A stretch of 49,080 nucleotides of DNA from an uncultured Gammaproteobacteria bacterium (GCA_905479295.1 CAJQLY010000017.1:76380-125459); one strand, 5' to 3'. Shown: positions 10,229 to 19,441, numbered from the stretch's first letter. Numbers and translations are program-made. Notes: generated by a model from the sequence alone, not told the origin.

Positions 10229-10621
10229 ATGACTTCATCACGGCCTTATCTAGTTCGCGCTATTTTTGAGTGGATTCTTGATAACGATATGACACCCCAT
10301 TTACTGGTCGATTGTCAGAATGAGCATGTGATTATACCTAGGCAACATGAACAAGACGGCCAAATTGTTTTGAATGTCAGTCCTGGTGCCGTACAAAATT
10401 TAGACCTTGGTAACGAGGCAATTGTCTTTGATGCACGCTTTAGTGGTGAGAGTGTTGCTATATATGTGCCGATTGCTTATGTCTTGGCTATTTATACGCG
10501 TGAAAATGGGCAGGGCATGATGTTTAATGAAGGTGATCAGAACACACCACCACCAGATGTGGATCAACCTGATCCTGATCAACCACCTCCACGTCGGCCT
10601 CATTTAAAAGTAATTAAATAA
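10229..10621 (+). CDS. sspB: ClpXP protease specificity-enhancing factor SspB
   Basis: SspB binds the ssrA degradation tag and delivers tagged proteins to ClpXP. The 130-residue protein has the substrate-binding domain at about 1-90 (RPYLVRAIFEWILDNDMTPH, then ISPGA-like NVSPGAVQNL and VYVPIAYVLAIYTRENGQGM in the expected order), a proline- and aspartate-rich flexible linker (about 104-122) and the C-terminal ClpX-binding motif LKVIK. All parts needed for adaptor function are present. It is separated from sspA by 92 bases containing a hairpin, so the sspA/sspB ratio may be set there. Confidence 0.95.
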   Translation: MTSSRPYLVRAIFEWILDNDMTPHLLVDCQNEHVIIPRQHEQDGQIVLNVSPGAVQNLDLGNEAIVFDARFSGESVAIYVPIAYVLAIYTRENGQGMMFNEGDQNTPPPDVDQPDPDQPPPRRPHLKVIK

Positions 10622-10633
10622 GCGCATTGCATG

Positions 10634-10652
10634 AAGCTAGATAGCCTAGCTT
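10634..10652. terminator. Short inverted repeat between convergent sspB and the oxidoreductase gene
   Basis: AAGCTAG and CTAGCTT form a perfect 7-bp stem around a 5-base loop in the 40-base convergent gap. There is no real T-tract on either side, so it is only a possible bidirectional terminator. Confidence 0.3.
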
Positions 10653-10661
10653 ATCAGGAGC

Positions 10662-12050
10662 TTAGCTTTCTGTTGGCCAGCCTTTGTTTGGATTAAGAAT
10701 CAGGTCTGGGTCAAACTGTTGCTTGATTTGGCGCATTAAACGTAACTCGGTTTCCCCTAATTCACGGTCTACATAATCTCGTTTAGCGATACCAACGCCA
10801 TGCTCACCAGACAGTGTTCCATCCAAACTAAGCACTAAACTAAAGATCTCTGGTAGACAACTCTTGGCATTCTGATCCTGTATTGGATCTGCTGCATCGT
10901 ACAATATGTTGACGTGTAAATTGCCATTACCGGCATGACCAAAATTGACGATTGGTAGATTATAACGCTCGGAAAGTTGATCTAAGCCAGTCAATAAATT
11001 GCTTAACTGTGGGATTGGTACAACCACATCCTCGTTGATTTTATTTGGAGCTAGGTTGCGCAATATAGGGGAAAGGGCTTTGCGTGCTTGCCATAATTCT
11101 TTTGCTTGTTCCGGGCTATGTGCACAGTTGATCTCCAATGGTGATAATGCGGCCAAAGTGCTTTCAATATGACGGCTGCTGACAGCTAAAGAATCAGGGT
11201 CACCATCGATCTCAACCATTAGCATAGCTGCTGCAGCCTGTGGTAGTTCCAGTGGGCTATGTTGGCGTAGTAAGTCTAGGGCGTGGTGGTCCATAAACTC
11301 TAAGGCACACGGTGTATGCGCTTGTGCCATTAAGGCCTGAATTGCCGTGCTTGCCTCGGCGTGTGATGAAAACAAAACACGGAAAGTATTTTTGTCAGAA
11401 GGCAGTGGTAATAGCTTGAGGTCTGCTTCAGTGATAATAGCAAGACAGCCTTCAGAGCCAATCAGTAAACGAGTGAGATCAAGGCCGACAACCCCTTTAC
11501 TAGTTTTGCTGCCAGTAATAATGGTTTCAGCATTGCCAGTGACAGCTTTTAGACGCAAAGTATTATCACGACAAGAACCATATTTAACTGCACGAGGCCC
11601 AGCCGCATTACAGGCTAGGTTGCCACCAACACTACAATATTCTGCGCTACTAGGATCTGGTGCCCAGAAAAAATGATGTGGTTTTAAAAAATTCTGTAAG
11701 GCTAAATTAGTGATGCCAGCTTGTACTCGGATGCTACGATTGCCAGGATCGAATTCAAGCACTTGATTCATTCGTTCTAACGATAGAACAATGCCGCCAC
11801 TAGTTGGAACTGCAGCCCCTGTTGTGCCAGTCCCTCGACCACGTGTAGTTAATGGGATTTGATATTCTTTACATAGAGCAACGCAAGCAACTACCTGCTC
11901 ATGTGAACTAGCCATGGCTACAGCATCGGGTGGGTGGTGAAGTTTGCTATTGTCATAGCCATAGATCCAGCAGTCAGCTGCATCTAGATAGACATCATCC
12001 TGACCAAAGATGGTCAGTAAGGCTTCGACTACTGCAGGCTTTATGGGCAC
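10662..12050 (-). CDS. FAD-linked oxidoreductase, D-2-hydroxyacid dehydrogenase type (GlcD/Dld/D2HGDH family)
   Basis: A 462-residue flavoprotein of the VAO/PCMH superfamily that oxidises a D-2-hydroxyacid such as glycolate, D-lactate or D-2-hydroxyglutarate and passes electrons to quinone or another carrier. The FAD-binding N-domain includes TTRGRGTGTTGAAVPTSGG (about 59-77) and SSAEYCSVGGNLACNAAGP (about 134-152); the C-terminal FAD-oxidase domain includes NFGHAGNGNLHVNI (about 367-380) and SGEHGVGIAKRDYV (about 416-429). No signal peptide or 4Fe-4S motif is seen. It is a lone minus-strand gene, 133 bases from the end of yraN. The substrate cannot be read from sequence; no glcE or glcF gene is adjacent, which makes a GlcDEF glycolate oxidase subunit less likely. 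Confidence 0.88.
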   Translation of the reverse strand: MPIKPAVVEALLTIFGQDDVYLDAADCWIYGYDNSKLHHPPDAVAMASSHEQVVACVALCKEYQIPLTTRGRGTGTTGAAVPTSGGIVLSLERMNQVLEFDPGNRSIRVQAGITNLALQNFLKPHHFFWAPDPSSAEYCSVGGNLACNAAGPRAVKYGSCRDNTLRLKAVTGNAETIITGSKTSKGVVGLDLTRLLIGSEGCLAIITEADLKLLPLPSDKNTFRVLFSSHAEASTAIQALMAQAHTPCALEFMDHHALDLLRQHSPLELPQAAAAMLMVEIDGDPDSLAVSSRHIESTLAALSPLEINCAHSPEQAKELWQARKALSPILRNLAPNKINEDVVVPIPQLSNLLTGLDQLSERYNLPIVNFGHAGNGNLHVNILYDAADPIQDQNAKSCLPEIFSLVLSLDGTLSGEHGVGIAKRDYVDRELGETELRLMRQIKQQFDPDLILNPNKGWPTES

Positions 12051-12183
12051 GGCTTACTCGGTTGAATCAATCATTAATACGCTGATTTTAACAAGGCTGA
12101 CGTGTGAAGATAGTGTTAATTAATGAATTCTTCTGCTCAAAGTGGAAGCGTGTACTACTTCCTTAGGGGCGATTTGGCTTCAT

Positions 12184-12528
12184 CTAGTCAGTGCTAAAGG
12201 CATTGCAGAACCATTCTAAGGCGTTGTCGTCATGTAGGCCAACAACATCAAAACGTGTGGCAGGTAGGTGTGTCTTTTGTTGTAGGTAATGATTTGCAGT
12301 AAAGATTAACTTGCGTCTTTTATGGGCATCAATACTTTCCAAGGCAGAGCCATAGCGTTGGTTATTACGTAGGCATACTTCGATAAAAGCTAGTGTGTCA
12401 TCATCTAGCATGATGAGGTCTATTTCGCCGTGCCGGCAGTGATAATTACATGTCACGAGCTTTAAGCCTTGTTGCTGCAGATAGCAGCAGGCTAAGTCTT
12501 CTGCTTTTTTACCGCGTAGTCGACTCAT
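12184..12528 (-). CDS. yraN: UPF0102 family protein YraN (nuclease-fold)
   Basis: A 114-residue YraN/UPF0102 protein with a restriction-endonuclease-like fold; the function is not established. The family signature is visible as GKKAEDLACCYLQQQG (about 6-21), then HGEIDLIMLDDDTLAFIEV (about 33-51), where the spaced acidic residues match a PD-(D/E)XK-like active site. Its start overlaps the lpoA stop by 20 bases, so the two are cotranscribed and perhaps coupled. The lpoA-yraN pair beside rsmI is widespread in gammaproteobacteria. A weak inverted repeat (12144-12162) downstream may end the transcript. Confidence 0.92.
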   Translation of the reverse strand: MSRLRGKKAEDLACCYLQQQGLKLVTCNYHCRHGEIDLIMLDDDTLAFIEVCLRNNQRYGSALESIDAHKRRKLIFTANHYLQQKTHLPATRFDVVGLHDDNALEWFCNAFSTD

Positions 12529-14458
12529 GTATCGGTTGCAGTGTGATGGAGTCGTCTGGTAATGCCATCATTTCAATTTCAGCTAAGGATGGGGTTTTAT
12601 CCAATGGCCGTGCCCGACCCTTATGAAACTTTGCAAAGGGTAGTTGGCTCTTTAGATGGCCGTCTTGTATTAAATGTAATTCACCGGTAACCCCATTGTA
12701 GCCGTGTTCGCCTGAATTCATCAGTCGACCTAATTCATTCGGGATTCGATAGGCGTCGATGCCTAAGGCCGTTAGACGGGGTGCGTAATTGTAACTATCA
12801 GTTGCTGTAATCAGTAGCACATCACGAAGTAAGTCAGTGCTGGCGTCTGTTTGTAAAATCCATGGCAGATCACAATAAATCGTGCCATCGATATCACGAT
12901 CACGGGCAATATTTTGAATACCAGAAAAGATTCGAGAGGTGCTGTAGACCGCTAGATCGGTAGCGTAGTAAAAATCAATCTGAGGACGTAGTAAGCGTGC
13001 AGTTGTAGGTTCAGAAAGTAAGAAGACCATATCTACATCTTGCCGACGTCTAGGCTCAAATGTTGGACGAATACCTAATGCCTCTCTTAGCTTGCGATTG
13101 CGTTGTTCACTTTGGCTGATGTGCAATGCCTGCTTTAAAGGTTCGGAATGATCTTTCTCAGTACTTTGATAGGTCTGGGTAGTTAAGACCGTGCCAGCTA
13201 GACGCTCGAATTCTAGTTTAAAGCTCTTAGCAAGTTCACTGCCCCAGGCAGTATCTGGGGTAATAATAATGGCACGTCTATGCTTGTCTGAGATCGCTCG
13301 TTGTGCAACTTGTTGCGCTTGGTCTGTTTCATTGAGTGCAAATTGAAATAGGTTCTTAGGCAGTGAGCGATGAGATTTAATTTGGCTCAAGGCTAGTAGA
13401 GGCACCGTAAGTTTTGATTGTCGTGCGAATAACTGGAGGGCACCCGGGGTATAGGCGCCAATAACAAAGTCTGCACCTTCATTGACTGCTTCACGATACT
13501 TATTTAAGGCAGTAAGGCTGCGACTTTCACTATCATAGCTTCGTAGTTCTGGCTGGTAATCTGGCGTAGTACTTAATTCTGCTGCAGCCTCTATGCCAGC
13601 CAATATCGCTAGACCTTCTTTTGCATAATCTCCAGTCAAGGGTAAGACGATGGCAATATGTTGAGGCGCCGGGATATGTCGACGCATCTGTTGCAAGATC
13701 TGACCGAGTAAATTCTCACTAATGGGATGTTGTCGATGACGTACTCGCCAGTCTGATATGGCACGTTTGAAATCAGTCTGTGCGCTGTAACTCACGCGCC
13801 AGGTTTGTGCTAGTGCAGCCCAGCCAGAGAGAGGCTGAATAGCAGATGCTTGCCAGCTATCGAGTTGTTCTGCATCAATGGTTTTGAGTGACTGCCATAG
13901 TTGCTGTTCATTTTTAGTCTTGGCTGATGAGTTCAGCCATTTGCTGAGTTGTGCGCGGGCTTTAATCTGCTCTAGTGGCTTATTAAGTGCACTGTAGGCC
14001 ACTACTAATAGCTCTGCATGCCTCAGTTGGACAGCCTTTAGGTTGTTCTTGCTGTCTTGGTCTGCCAACGCCTGAATGATTCCAATATAATCTTCAGAGT
14101 GCAACGCAAGCTCTGCTTCAGCGATACGTTTACGTGTTATAGCGAGTGGCGTTAGTTGATCTTCAGTAATGGCGGCAAGGTCGTCTACCGCCTGTGCGTA
14201 GTCTCTGGCTAACAGTGTTAATTCAGCAGCGCGTAACCAATAGGGTGCCGCATGGTCAGAGGTCTTGGCATTACGGCGGTAGAGTTCAGCAGCGCGCAGA
14301 TAAAGGCCTCTGGTAGCCAGACTTTCTGCCTCTGGGAGCAGTGTGCTTGCAGCTGTTTCTGGTCTACTGAGTTCGCTCGGAAGAGGCCCACAGCTGGTTA
14401 ATAGCAGCATAGGCAAGAGCATTAGCAATAATATAAGATGGCAATGGCGCTGTTTCAT
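12509..14458 (-). CDS. lpoA: Penicillin-binding protein activator LpoA
   Basis: LpoA is an outer membrane lipoprotein that reaches through the periplasm to activate the bifunctional synthase PBP1A. The 649-residue protein has a lipoprotein signal with lipobox LTSC (cysteine near residue 23), an N-terminal helical TPR-like region (about 45-250) and a C-terminal periplasmic-binding-protein-like domain (about 265-630) beginning IAIVLPLTGDYAKEGLAILAGIEAA. Length is similar to E. coli LpoA (678). It is divergent from rsmI with only 48 bases between starts, so promoters must overlap there. PBP1A is not in the window. Confidence 0.93.
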   Translation of the reverse strand: MKQRHCHLILLLMLLPMLLLTSCGPLPSELSRPETAASTLLPEAESLATRGLYLRAAELYRRNAKTSDHAAPYWLRAAELTLLARDYAQAVDDLAAITEDQLTPLAITRKRIAEAELALHSEDYIGIIQALADQDSKNNLKAVQLRHAELLVVAYSALNKPLEQIKARAQLSKWLNSSAKTKNEQQLWQSLKTIDAEQLDSWQASAIQPLSGWAALAQTWRVSYSAQTDFKRAISDWRVRHRQHPISENLLGQILQQMRRHIPAPQHIAIVLPLTGDYAKEGLAILAGIEAAAELSTTPDYQPELRSYDSESRSLTALNKYREAVNEGADFVIGAYTPGALQLFARQSKLTVPLLALSQIKSHRSLPKNLFQFALNETDQAQQVAQRAISDKHRRAIIITPDTAWGSELAKSFKLEFERLAGTVLTTQTYQSTEKDHSEPLKQALHISQSEQRNRKLREALGIRPTFEPRRRQDVDMVFLLSEPTTARLLRPQIDFYYATDLAVYSTSRIFSGIQNIARDRDIDGTIYCDLPWILQTDASTDLLRDVLLITATDSYNYAPRLTALGIDAYRIPNELGRLMNSGEHGYNGVTGELHLIQDGHLKSQLPFAKFHKGRARPLDKTPSLAEIEMMALPDDSITLQPIHESTTR

Positions 14459-14506
14459 AGCTGGATTTCAGGTATAAACCTTAGGTAATCAAAAACAGGT
14501 GAAAAC

Positions 14507-15340
14507 GTGTCTACACTCTATATTGTTGCAACCCCGATTGGAAATCTTCAAGACGTTAGTTTGCGTGCACTGGAGGTTCTTAAATCAGTAGATTTAGTCG
14601 CTGCCGAAGATACGCGAGTGGCGCAAAAGTTACTGACTGCTCACGGTATCTCGAGCAGGCTGGTCTCTTATCATCAGCATAATGCCGATGAGAAGGATCC
14701 TCTGTTACTTGAATTGTTGCAACAGGGTCAAAGCATTGCTTACGTCTCAGATGCTGGTACCCCTCTACTAAGTGATCCAGGTCACTCATTAGTAAGAATT
14801 TGCTATCAGCACAATATTCCAGTGACCGCTATCCCGGGTGCAAGCGCTGTCATGGCAGCCTTCTCGATTAATCCATTTAATGCCAGCCGATTCTCTTTTG
14901 AAGGATTTTTACCACCCAAGAGTGCTGCCCGTTGTGAACGCCTACGACAGCTGCAGGGAGAAACCCGCGCGATTATCCTATACGAATCGAAGCATCGCTT
15001 GCTTGAGTTGGTGTCAGACATGATTACGGTCTTAGGTGCGCAGCGTGAGATTATGTTGGCGCGTGAGTTGAGCAAGCTACATGAGCAGGTGTTTTACGCT
15101 AGTCTGGCTGAGTTAGGAGCCGCTTTGAATGATGGCAGAATAACGCTGAAAGGCGAATTTGTCCTCATTTTAAAGGGAGATGATGGTAGTTATGCACAAG
15201 ATGAGCGACAACAGCAGGCTGATATTTTGTTTCAGCAGCTTAAAACATGCATGAGTCAGCGAGATGCCGTGGATTTGGCGCAGAGCTTATTCAAGCTGCC
15301 ACGAAACACCCTGAAAATGATGGCAGCTAAGCACTATTAG
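14507..15340 (+). CDS. rsmI: 16S rRNA (cytidine 1402-2'-O)-methyltransferase
   Basis: RsmI adds the 2'-O-methyl group to C1402 in the 16S rRNA decoding centre, the same nucleotide N4-methylated by RsmH, encoded 1.2 kb downstream. The 277-residue protein is a tetrapyrrole-methylase-fold SAM enzyme. The N-terminal domain shows LYIVATPIGNLQDVSLRALE and AEDTRVAQKLL, then YVSDAGTPLLSDPG and IPGASAVMAA; the C-terminal helical domain ends the protein. GTG at 14507 is the best start, since the family begins directly before this TLYIVATPIGNL block. It precedes rnpB by about 60 bases. Confidence 0.96.
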   Translation: MSTLYIVATPIGNLQDVSLRALEVLKSVDLVAAEDTRVAQKLLTAHGISSRLVSYHQHNADEKDPLLLELLQQGQSIAYVSDAGTPLLSDPGHSLVRICYQHNIPVTAIPGASAVMAAFSINPFNASRFSFEGFLPPKSAARCERLRQLQGETRAIILYESKHRLLELVSDMITVLGAQREIMLARELSKLHEQVFYASLAELGAALNDGRITLKGEFVLILKGDDGSYAQDERQQQADILFQQLKTCMSQRDAVDLAQSLFKLPRNTLKMMAAKHY

Positions 15341-15366
15341 ATCTCTTGAATTTGGCTAAATCGTTC

Positions 15367-15395
15367 TGAACTGTAAGCGATGAGTGTGCTAGAGT
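15367..15395 (+). promoter_or_regulatory. Candidate rnpB promoter with extended -10
   Basis: TGC followed by TAGAGT (15390-15395) makes an extended -10 element, six bases before the inferred 5' end of RNase P RNA at 15402. A poor -35 match (TGAACT, 15367-15372) lies 17 bases upstream. The agreement between -10 position and RNA start is the main support. Confidence 0.5.
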
Positions 15396-15401
15396 CGCCT
15401 G

Positions 15402-15751
<350 letters not shown>

Positions 15752-15953
15752 CTTATTAAATTGGTTATTTATGTCATTTTAATGGGTTAAATAACCCAAA
15801 TCTTGTCCTGAAATCCCCTCAAGTTAAAGTAAACTGTTAACAAGTCAATTCAAGCAGCTAATATAGCAAGTTTTCTTTGATTCCTTTGCTTGCTAAAGTC
15901 ACGTAAGTAACTGTCTTACAAGGTAAAATCTTAAATTCATCCGTTGATTTCTC

Positions 15954-15982
15954 TTGCTTTTTAGCAAGCGCATTCCTATAGT
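15954..15982 (+). promoter_or_regulatory. Candidate promoter of the mra/dcw cluster
   Basis: TTGCTT (15954-15959) and TATAGT (15977-15982) are separated by exactly 17 bases, a good sigma-70 pair. It lies about 95 bases upstream of mraZ and directly before the repeat array, the arrangement known for the E. coli mra promoter. The -35 sits in the left arm of the CTTGCT/AGCAAG hairpin. Confidence 0.6.
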
Positions 15983-16025
15983 GTGGAATTGTGGAAGAAA
16001 GTGGTAGTTTGTGGAAAATTGGGTC
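15981..16025 (+). promoter_or_regulatory. Decamer-spaced repeat array, putative MraZ operator boxes
   Basis: Repeats begin at 15981, 15991, 16001, 16011 and 16021 with an exact 10-base period: GTGTG, GTGGA, GTGGT, GTGGA, GGGTC. The middle three units read GTGGAAGAAA, GTGGTAGTTT and GTGGAAAATT. MraZ is known to bind a few direct G-rich pentamers (TGGGN in E. coli, AAAGTG-type in mycoplasmas) with 10-base spacing upstream of its own gene. The position from the -10 element into the leader fits autorepression. The sequence differs from the E. coli box, so binding is inferred. Confidence 0.65.
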
Positions 16026-16073
16026 GGCATAGTGTCTTTTTTGACCCCTTACTCTTAGAGCGTAACAGACGAG

Positions 16074-16526
16074 ATGTTTCGAGGTATTACAGCAACAACG
16101 CTAGATGTAAAAGGGCGTATTACTATTCCGACTAAGTATCGGGATGAGATTGCTGTTGCCTGTGAGGGGCGTCTAGTTGTGACTGCTGATATTGATCGCT
16201 GCCTGCTGATCTATCCCTTCCCGGAATGGGAACGCATCGAATCTGAGCTTCTCAGTTTGCCGAATGTTAAACGTCAAGTGCGACGTTGGCACCGCCTTTA
16301 CTTAGGCTATGCCAAACCCTGTGATATCGATAGTCAATCACGACTATTACTTCCTCCAGAACTGCGTGATTTTGCCGGTCTTGATAAGAATATTTTCTTG
16401 GTCGGTCAAGGTAATAAGTTTGAGCTGTGGGATGAGCAATCTTGGCAGCGTAATTGTGAAAGTTGGTTGGATGAAGAAACAAATTCTGATGAAGGTGATT
16501 CATTACTTGATAGCTTGAAAATCTAG
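16074..16526 (+). CDS. mraZ: Transcriptional regulator / division protein MraZ
   Basis: MraZ is a ring-forming DNA-binding protein of the SpoVT/AbrB fold that represses the dcw cluster. The 150-residue length is normal. Two swapped-hairpin half-domains are visible: DVKGRITIPTKYRDEI (about 12-27) and DIDSQSRLLLPPELRDFA (about 81-98), each with the DxxxR-type DNA contact motif. It is the first gene of the cluster, preceded by the repeat array that it probably binds. rsmH starts only 3 bases after its stop, so the two are coupled. Confidence 0.97.
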   Translation: MFRGITATTLDVKGRITIPTKYRDEIAVACEGRLVVTADIDRCLLIYPFPEWERIESELLSLPNVKRQVRRWHRLYLGYAKPCDIDSQSRLLLPPELRDFAGLDKNIFLVGQGNKFELWDEQSWQRNCESWLDEETNSDEGDSLLDSLKI

Positions 16527-16529
16527 CGC

Positions 16530-17462
16530 ATGTCAGACACAAAAGCCCATGTACCCGTGCTATTGGCCGAGACGCTGGCAGCGCTAAATATCAATGCTGA
16601 TGGTTGTTACATCGATGGTACTTTTGGCCGTGGTGGCCATAGTGCTCGCTTACTTGATGCCTTATCGCCGCAAGGGCGGCTGATTGTTTTTGATAAAGAT
16701 ACAGCCGCGATTGAGGAAGCTAAACAATATTTTTCTGGTGATCAGCGGTTGCAGTTGCGGCATGACTCGTTCGCTAATATGGCCCGGCTGGGAACAGAGC
16801 AAGACCTGTTTGGTAAGGTCGATGGTGTGATGCTCGATTTAGGTGTTTCTTCGCCTCAGTTAGATGAGGCAGAACGAGGCTTTAGTTTTAGTCGTAACGG
16901 GCCATTGGATATGCGTATGAATACCGCTGGTGGTGAAACTGCAGCAGAGTGGTTAGCGCATGTTGAGAAGGTTGAGTTAGTTCGCGTCTTACGAGACTTT
17001 GGAGAGGAAAAGCTGGCTAAAATGATTGCCGCTAAGATCATTCAATATCGTACTGATAACGTGCTGGAGACCACTCAGCAGCTGGCTGAAATCGTGCGTA
17101 GCTGTTATTCCCCGCAATATAAAGGAGTACATCCTGCAACACGTACATTCCAAGCTATTCGTATTCATATCAACCAAGAATTAGATGATTTAGTGCAGGG
17201 CTTAAATGACGCCTTTGAATTACTTGCGATCGGTGGGCGTCTTGTAGTTATAAGTTTTCATTCGTTAGAAGATCGTATTGTTAAACGATTTATCCGTGAT
17301 ACCCAAGTCAGCCATACACCAAAACATCTGCCTGTGATAGAGCAAACCACGCCATATTTAAAATCAGTAAGTAAGTTAGTTCGGCCGAGTGATGCTGAAT
17401 GTGAAGAGAATCCTCGAGCCCGTAGTGGGCGTTTACGCATTGCTGAAAAGGTGATGCCATGA
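16530..17462 (+). CDS. rsmH: 16S rRNA (cytosine 1402-N4)-methyltransferase
   Basis: RsmH methylates N4 of C1402 in 16S rRNA using S-adenosylmethionine. The 310-residue length fits. Family blocks are HVPVLLAETLAAL (about 7-19), the SAM loop IDGTFGRGGHSARLL (about 28-42), DGVMLDLGVSSPQLD (about 99-113), the FSFSRNGPLDMRM block and the C-terminal VISFHSLEDRIVKRFIR. It overlaps ftsL by four bases (ATGA). Together with rsmI at 14507 this window holds both C1402 methyltransferases. Confidence 0.97.
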   Translation: MSDTKAHVPVLLAETLAALNINADGCYIDGTFGRGGHSARLLDALSPQGRLIVFDKDTAAIEEAKQYFSGDQRLQLRHDSFANMARLGTEQDLFGKVDGVMLDLGVSSPQLDEAERGFSFSRNGPLDMRMNTAGGETAAEWLAHVEKVELVRVLRDFGEEKLAKMIAAKIIQYRTDNVLETTQQLAEIVRSCYSPQYKGVHPATRTFQAIRIHINQELDDLVQGLNDAFELLAIGGRLVVISFHSLEDRIVKRFIRDTQVSHTPKHLPVIEQTTPYLKSVSKLVRPSDAECEENPRARSGRLRIAEKVMP

Positions 17463-17725
17463 AGATGCTGCTTTGGCTTATGGTTTATGTCCTGGTTGTT
17501 ACTAGCGCATCTGCTGTTGCCTATAGCAAACATTTACAGCGGCGTAATTTTTTTGATTTACAGCAGTTACAAGAGCGAGGCGCTGCTCTAGAAACAGAAT
17601 GGGAGCGATTACTATTAGAGGAGAGTACCTGGGCAGATCAGGGCCGGATTGAAAAAGTAGCACGTGAGCGACTTAATATGCACATCATCGTACGGGATGA
17701 TATGCGCGTTATGGGATTGCCTTGA
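17459..17725 (+). CDS. ftsL: Cell division protein FtsL
   Basis: FtsL is a small bitopic protein that joins FtsB and FtsQ and helps activate septal synthesis by FtsWI. The 88-residue protein has a short cytoplasmic start, one membrane span (about 3-21) and a periplasmic coiled coil rich in Leu and Glu (about 28-65, LQQLQERGAALETEWERLLL). Sequence conservation in this family is low, so identity rests on size, topology and position between rsmH and ftsI. The four-base overlap with rsmH and three-base gap to ftsI indicate coupling. Confidence 0.93.
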   Translation: MKMLLWLMVYVLVVTSASAVAYSKHLQRRNFFDLQQLQERGAALETEWERLLLEESTWADQGRIEKVARERLNMHIIVRDDMRVMGLP

Positions 17726-17728
17726 GTC

Positions 17729-19441
17729 ATGGCTAAACTAGAGCAGTTCAATAAGCGTAGAATTTTTACTTTAACGATGATCGCTTTGGCCTTCATAGGA
17801 CTGTTCGCTAGAGCCTGCTACCTACAATTAATAGAAGCTGATTTTTTACATGCTAAGGGTAATAATCTATATGTACGCAGCATGGAAATTTCTGCACATC
17901 GCGGTGCAATCTACGATCGTAATGGCCAGCCACTAGCGATTAGTACGCCAGTATATAGAGTGATTGCTGATCCTCAAATCAGCTGGCAATATCCTGAGAG
18001 CATTAAGATTGTCGCCCAAAATCTAGGTATCTCAGAATCTAAACTCAAGCGAAAAATTGAGCAACGAAAACAAAAACGCTACCTTTCAATTCAACGCCAT
18101 GTGTTGCCAGAAATTGCGCAGCGATTAAAAGGTATGCGCAATACAGGGTTCAGGATTGAGCGTGAGTATCGACGTTATTATCCGGCTGGTGAAATGGCTG
18201 CACATCTTATTGGGTTAACCAATAGTGATGATGCTGGTGTTGAAGGTTTGGAGAAAATCTATGAGTCTTGGTTGGGTGGTGCTGTAGGTAAAAAGAAAGT
18301 AGCCAAGGATAAGCGTGGGCGTGTAGTAGCTGATATCGGACAGATACTACCACCTAAATTAGGCAGGGATCTTAGCTTGTCGTTAGATAAGCGTATTCAA
18401 TATGTCGCTTATCGTGAATTAAAGAAAGCAGTATTAAAGCATCAGGCGAGGACCGGCTCAGTAGTAGTTTTAGATCCAGCCAATGGTGAGATCTTAGCAA
18501 TTGCTAATTACCCCAGCCTTAACCCTAATAATCGAAACAATGTAGGTGCTAGTTCGATCGATCAATTGATCCGTAATCGTGCTATCGCAGATGTGTTTGA
18601 GCCTGGCTCCACAGCTAAACCTTTCGTTATGGCGGCAGCCTTCGAAGGTGGCCACTATAAAGTGGCGAGTACGATTGATACAAACCCAGGGTTTTTAAAA
18701 GTAGGCAGTACGACGGTACGTGATAAGAATAATCTTGGCATCATTGATATGACTACGGTTTTGTCTAAATCAAGTAATGTCGGTTCCGTTAAAGTAGCCT
18801 TAAATACATCTGAAGAAGACCTTTGGCGCGTTTACTCAAATGTGGGCTTTGGCCAGACTTCTGGTTCAGGTCTGCTAGGTGAGCAGTCCGGTGTGCTGAA
18901 AAATTATAGTGATTGGAATAAAGGACAGCGCGTTACGTTGGCCTTTGGCTATGGTATGTCGGTGACAACCTTGCAGTTGGCGCGTGCTTATGGGGTGCTG
19001 GCAAATGATGGTGTATTAGCTGAGGTCAGCTTTGTGCATGGTGATAACCAAGCTGGTGGCACACGGATTTTAAGTGCTAAGACAACACAACAAATTCGTC
19101 AAATGCTGCGCAAAGTAGTGTCGGTCGAGGGCACTGCACAACAAGCAAGACTACAGGTCTATACGGCGGCCGGTAAGACCGGGACCTCGCGTAAATTGAG
19201 TAATGGTGAATACGCCAAAGATCAACATATCGCCTTATTTGCAGGCATGGCACCGGCAACCCAGCCTGAGGTAGTTATTGTAGTAATGATTGACCAGCCA
19301 ACTCAGGGTGGTTACTACGGTGGTGTTGTTGCAGGGCCAGTATTTGCACAGGTGGCTGAAACTGTATTACGGCTACGGAATGTGCGACCAGATCGGATAT
19401 TGGATACAGACTCTTCTCTATTGTTGTCGGGGGCTAAGTGA
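17729..19441 (+). CDS. ftsI: Septal peptidoglycan transpeptidase FtsI (PBP3)
   Basis: FtsI cross-links peptidoglycan at the division septum as partner of FtsW. The 570-residue protein has an N-terminal anchor (about 12-32), the PBP dimerisation region beginning HRGAIYDRNGQPLA (about 57-70), and the transpeptidase domain with S294-T-A-K297, S348-S-N350 and K483-T-G-T486, so all three active-site motifs are intact. The start is ATG 17729, three bases after ftsL; murE begins over its stop codon. It is the expected beta-lactam target in this organism. Confidence 0.97.
   Translation: MAKLEQFNKRRIFTLTMIALAFIGLFARACYLQLIEADFLHAKGNNLYVRSMEISAHRGAIYDRNGQPLAISTPVYRVIADPQISWQYPESIKIVAQNLGISESKLKRKIEQRKQKRYLSIQRHVLPEIAQRLKGMRNTGFRIEREYRRYYPAGEMAAHLIGLTNSDDAGVEGLEKIYESWLGGAVGKKKVAKDKRGRVVADIGQILPPKLGRDLSLSLDKRIQYVAYRELKKAVLKHQARTGSVVVLDPANGEILAIANYPSLNPNNRNNVGASSIDQLIRNRAIADVFEPGSTAKPFVMAAAFEGGHYKVASTIDTNPGFLKVGSTTVRDKNNLGIIDMTTVLSKSSNVGSVKVALNTSEEDLWRVYSNVGFGQTSGSGLLGEQSGVLKNYSDWNKGQRVTLAFGYGMSVTTLQLARAYGVLANDGVLAEVSFVHGDNQAGGTRILSAKTTQQIRQMLRKVVSVEGTAQQARLQVYTAAGKTGTSRKLSNGEYAKDQHIALFAGMAPATQPEVVIVVMIDQPTQGGYYGGVVAGPVFAQVAETVLRLRNVRPDRILDTDSSLLLSGAK

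Larger units (their letters stand above)
15752..16073. other. Intergenic region between rnpB and mraZ
   Basis: This 322-base stretch has no credible ORF. Just after rnpB an inverted repeat (GGTTATTTA 15763-15771 with TAAATAACC 15788-15796, plus the nested GGGTTAAATAACCC) may stop rnpB transcription, though no T-run follows. Further on are GTAAG/CTTAC (15903-15919) and the perfect 6-bp hairpin CTTGCT-TTTT-AGCAAG (15953-15968), then the mra promoter and repeat array listed separately. Confidence 0.6.
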
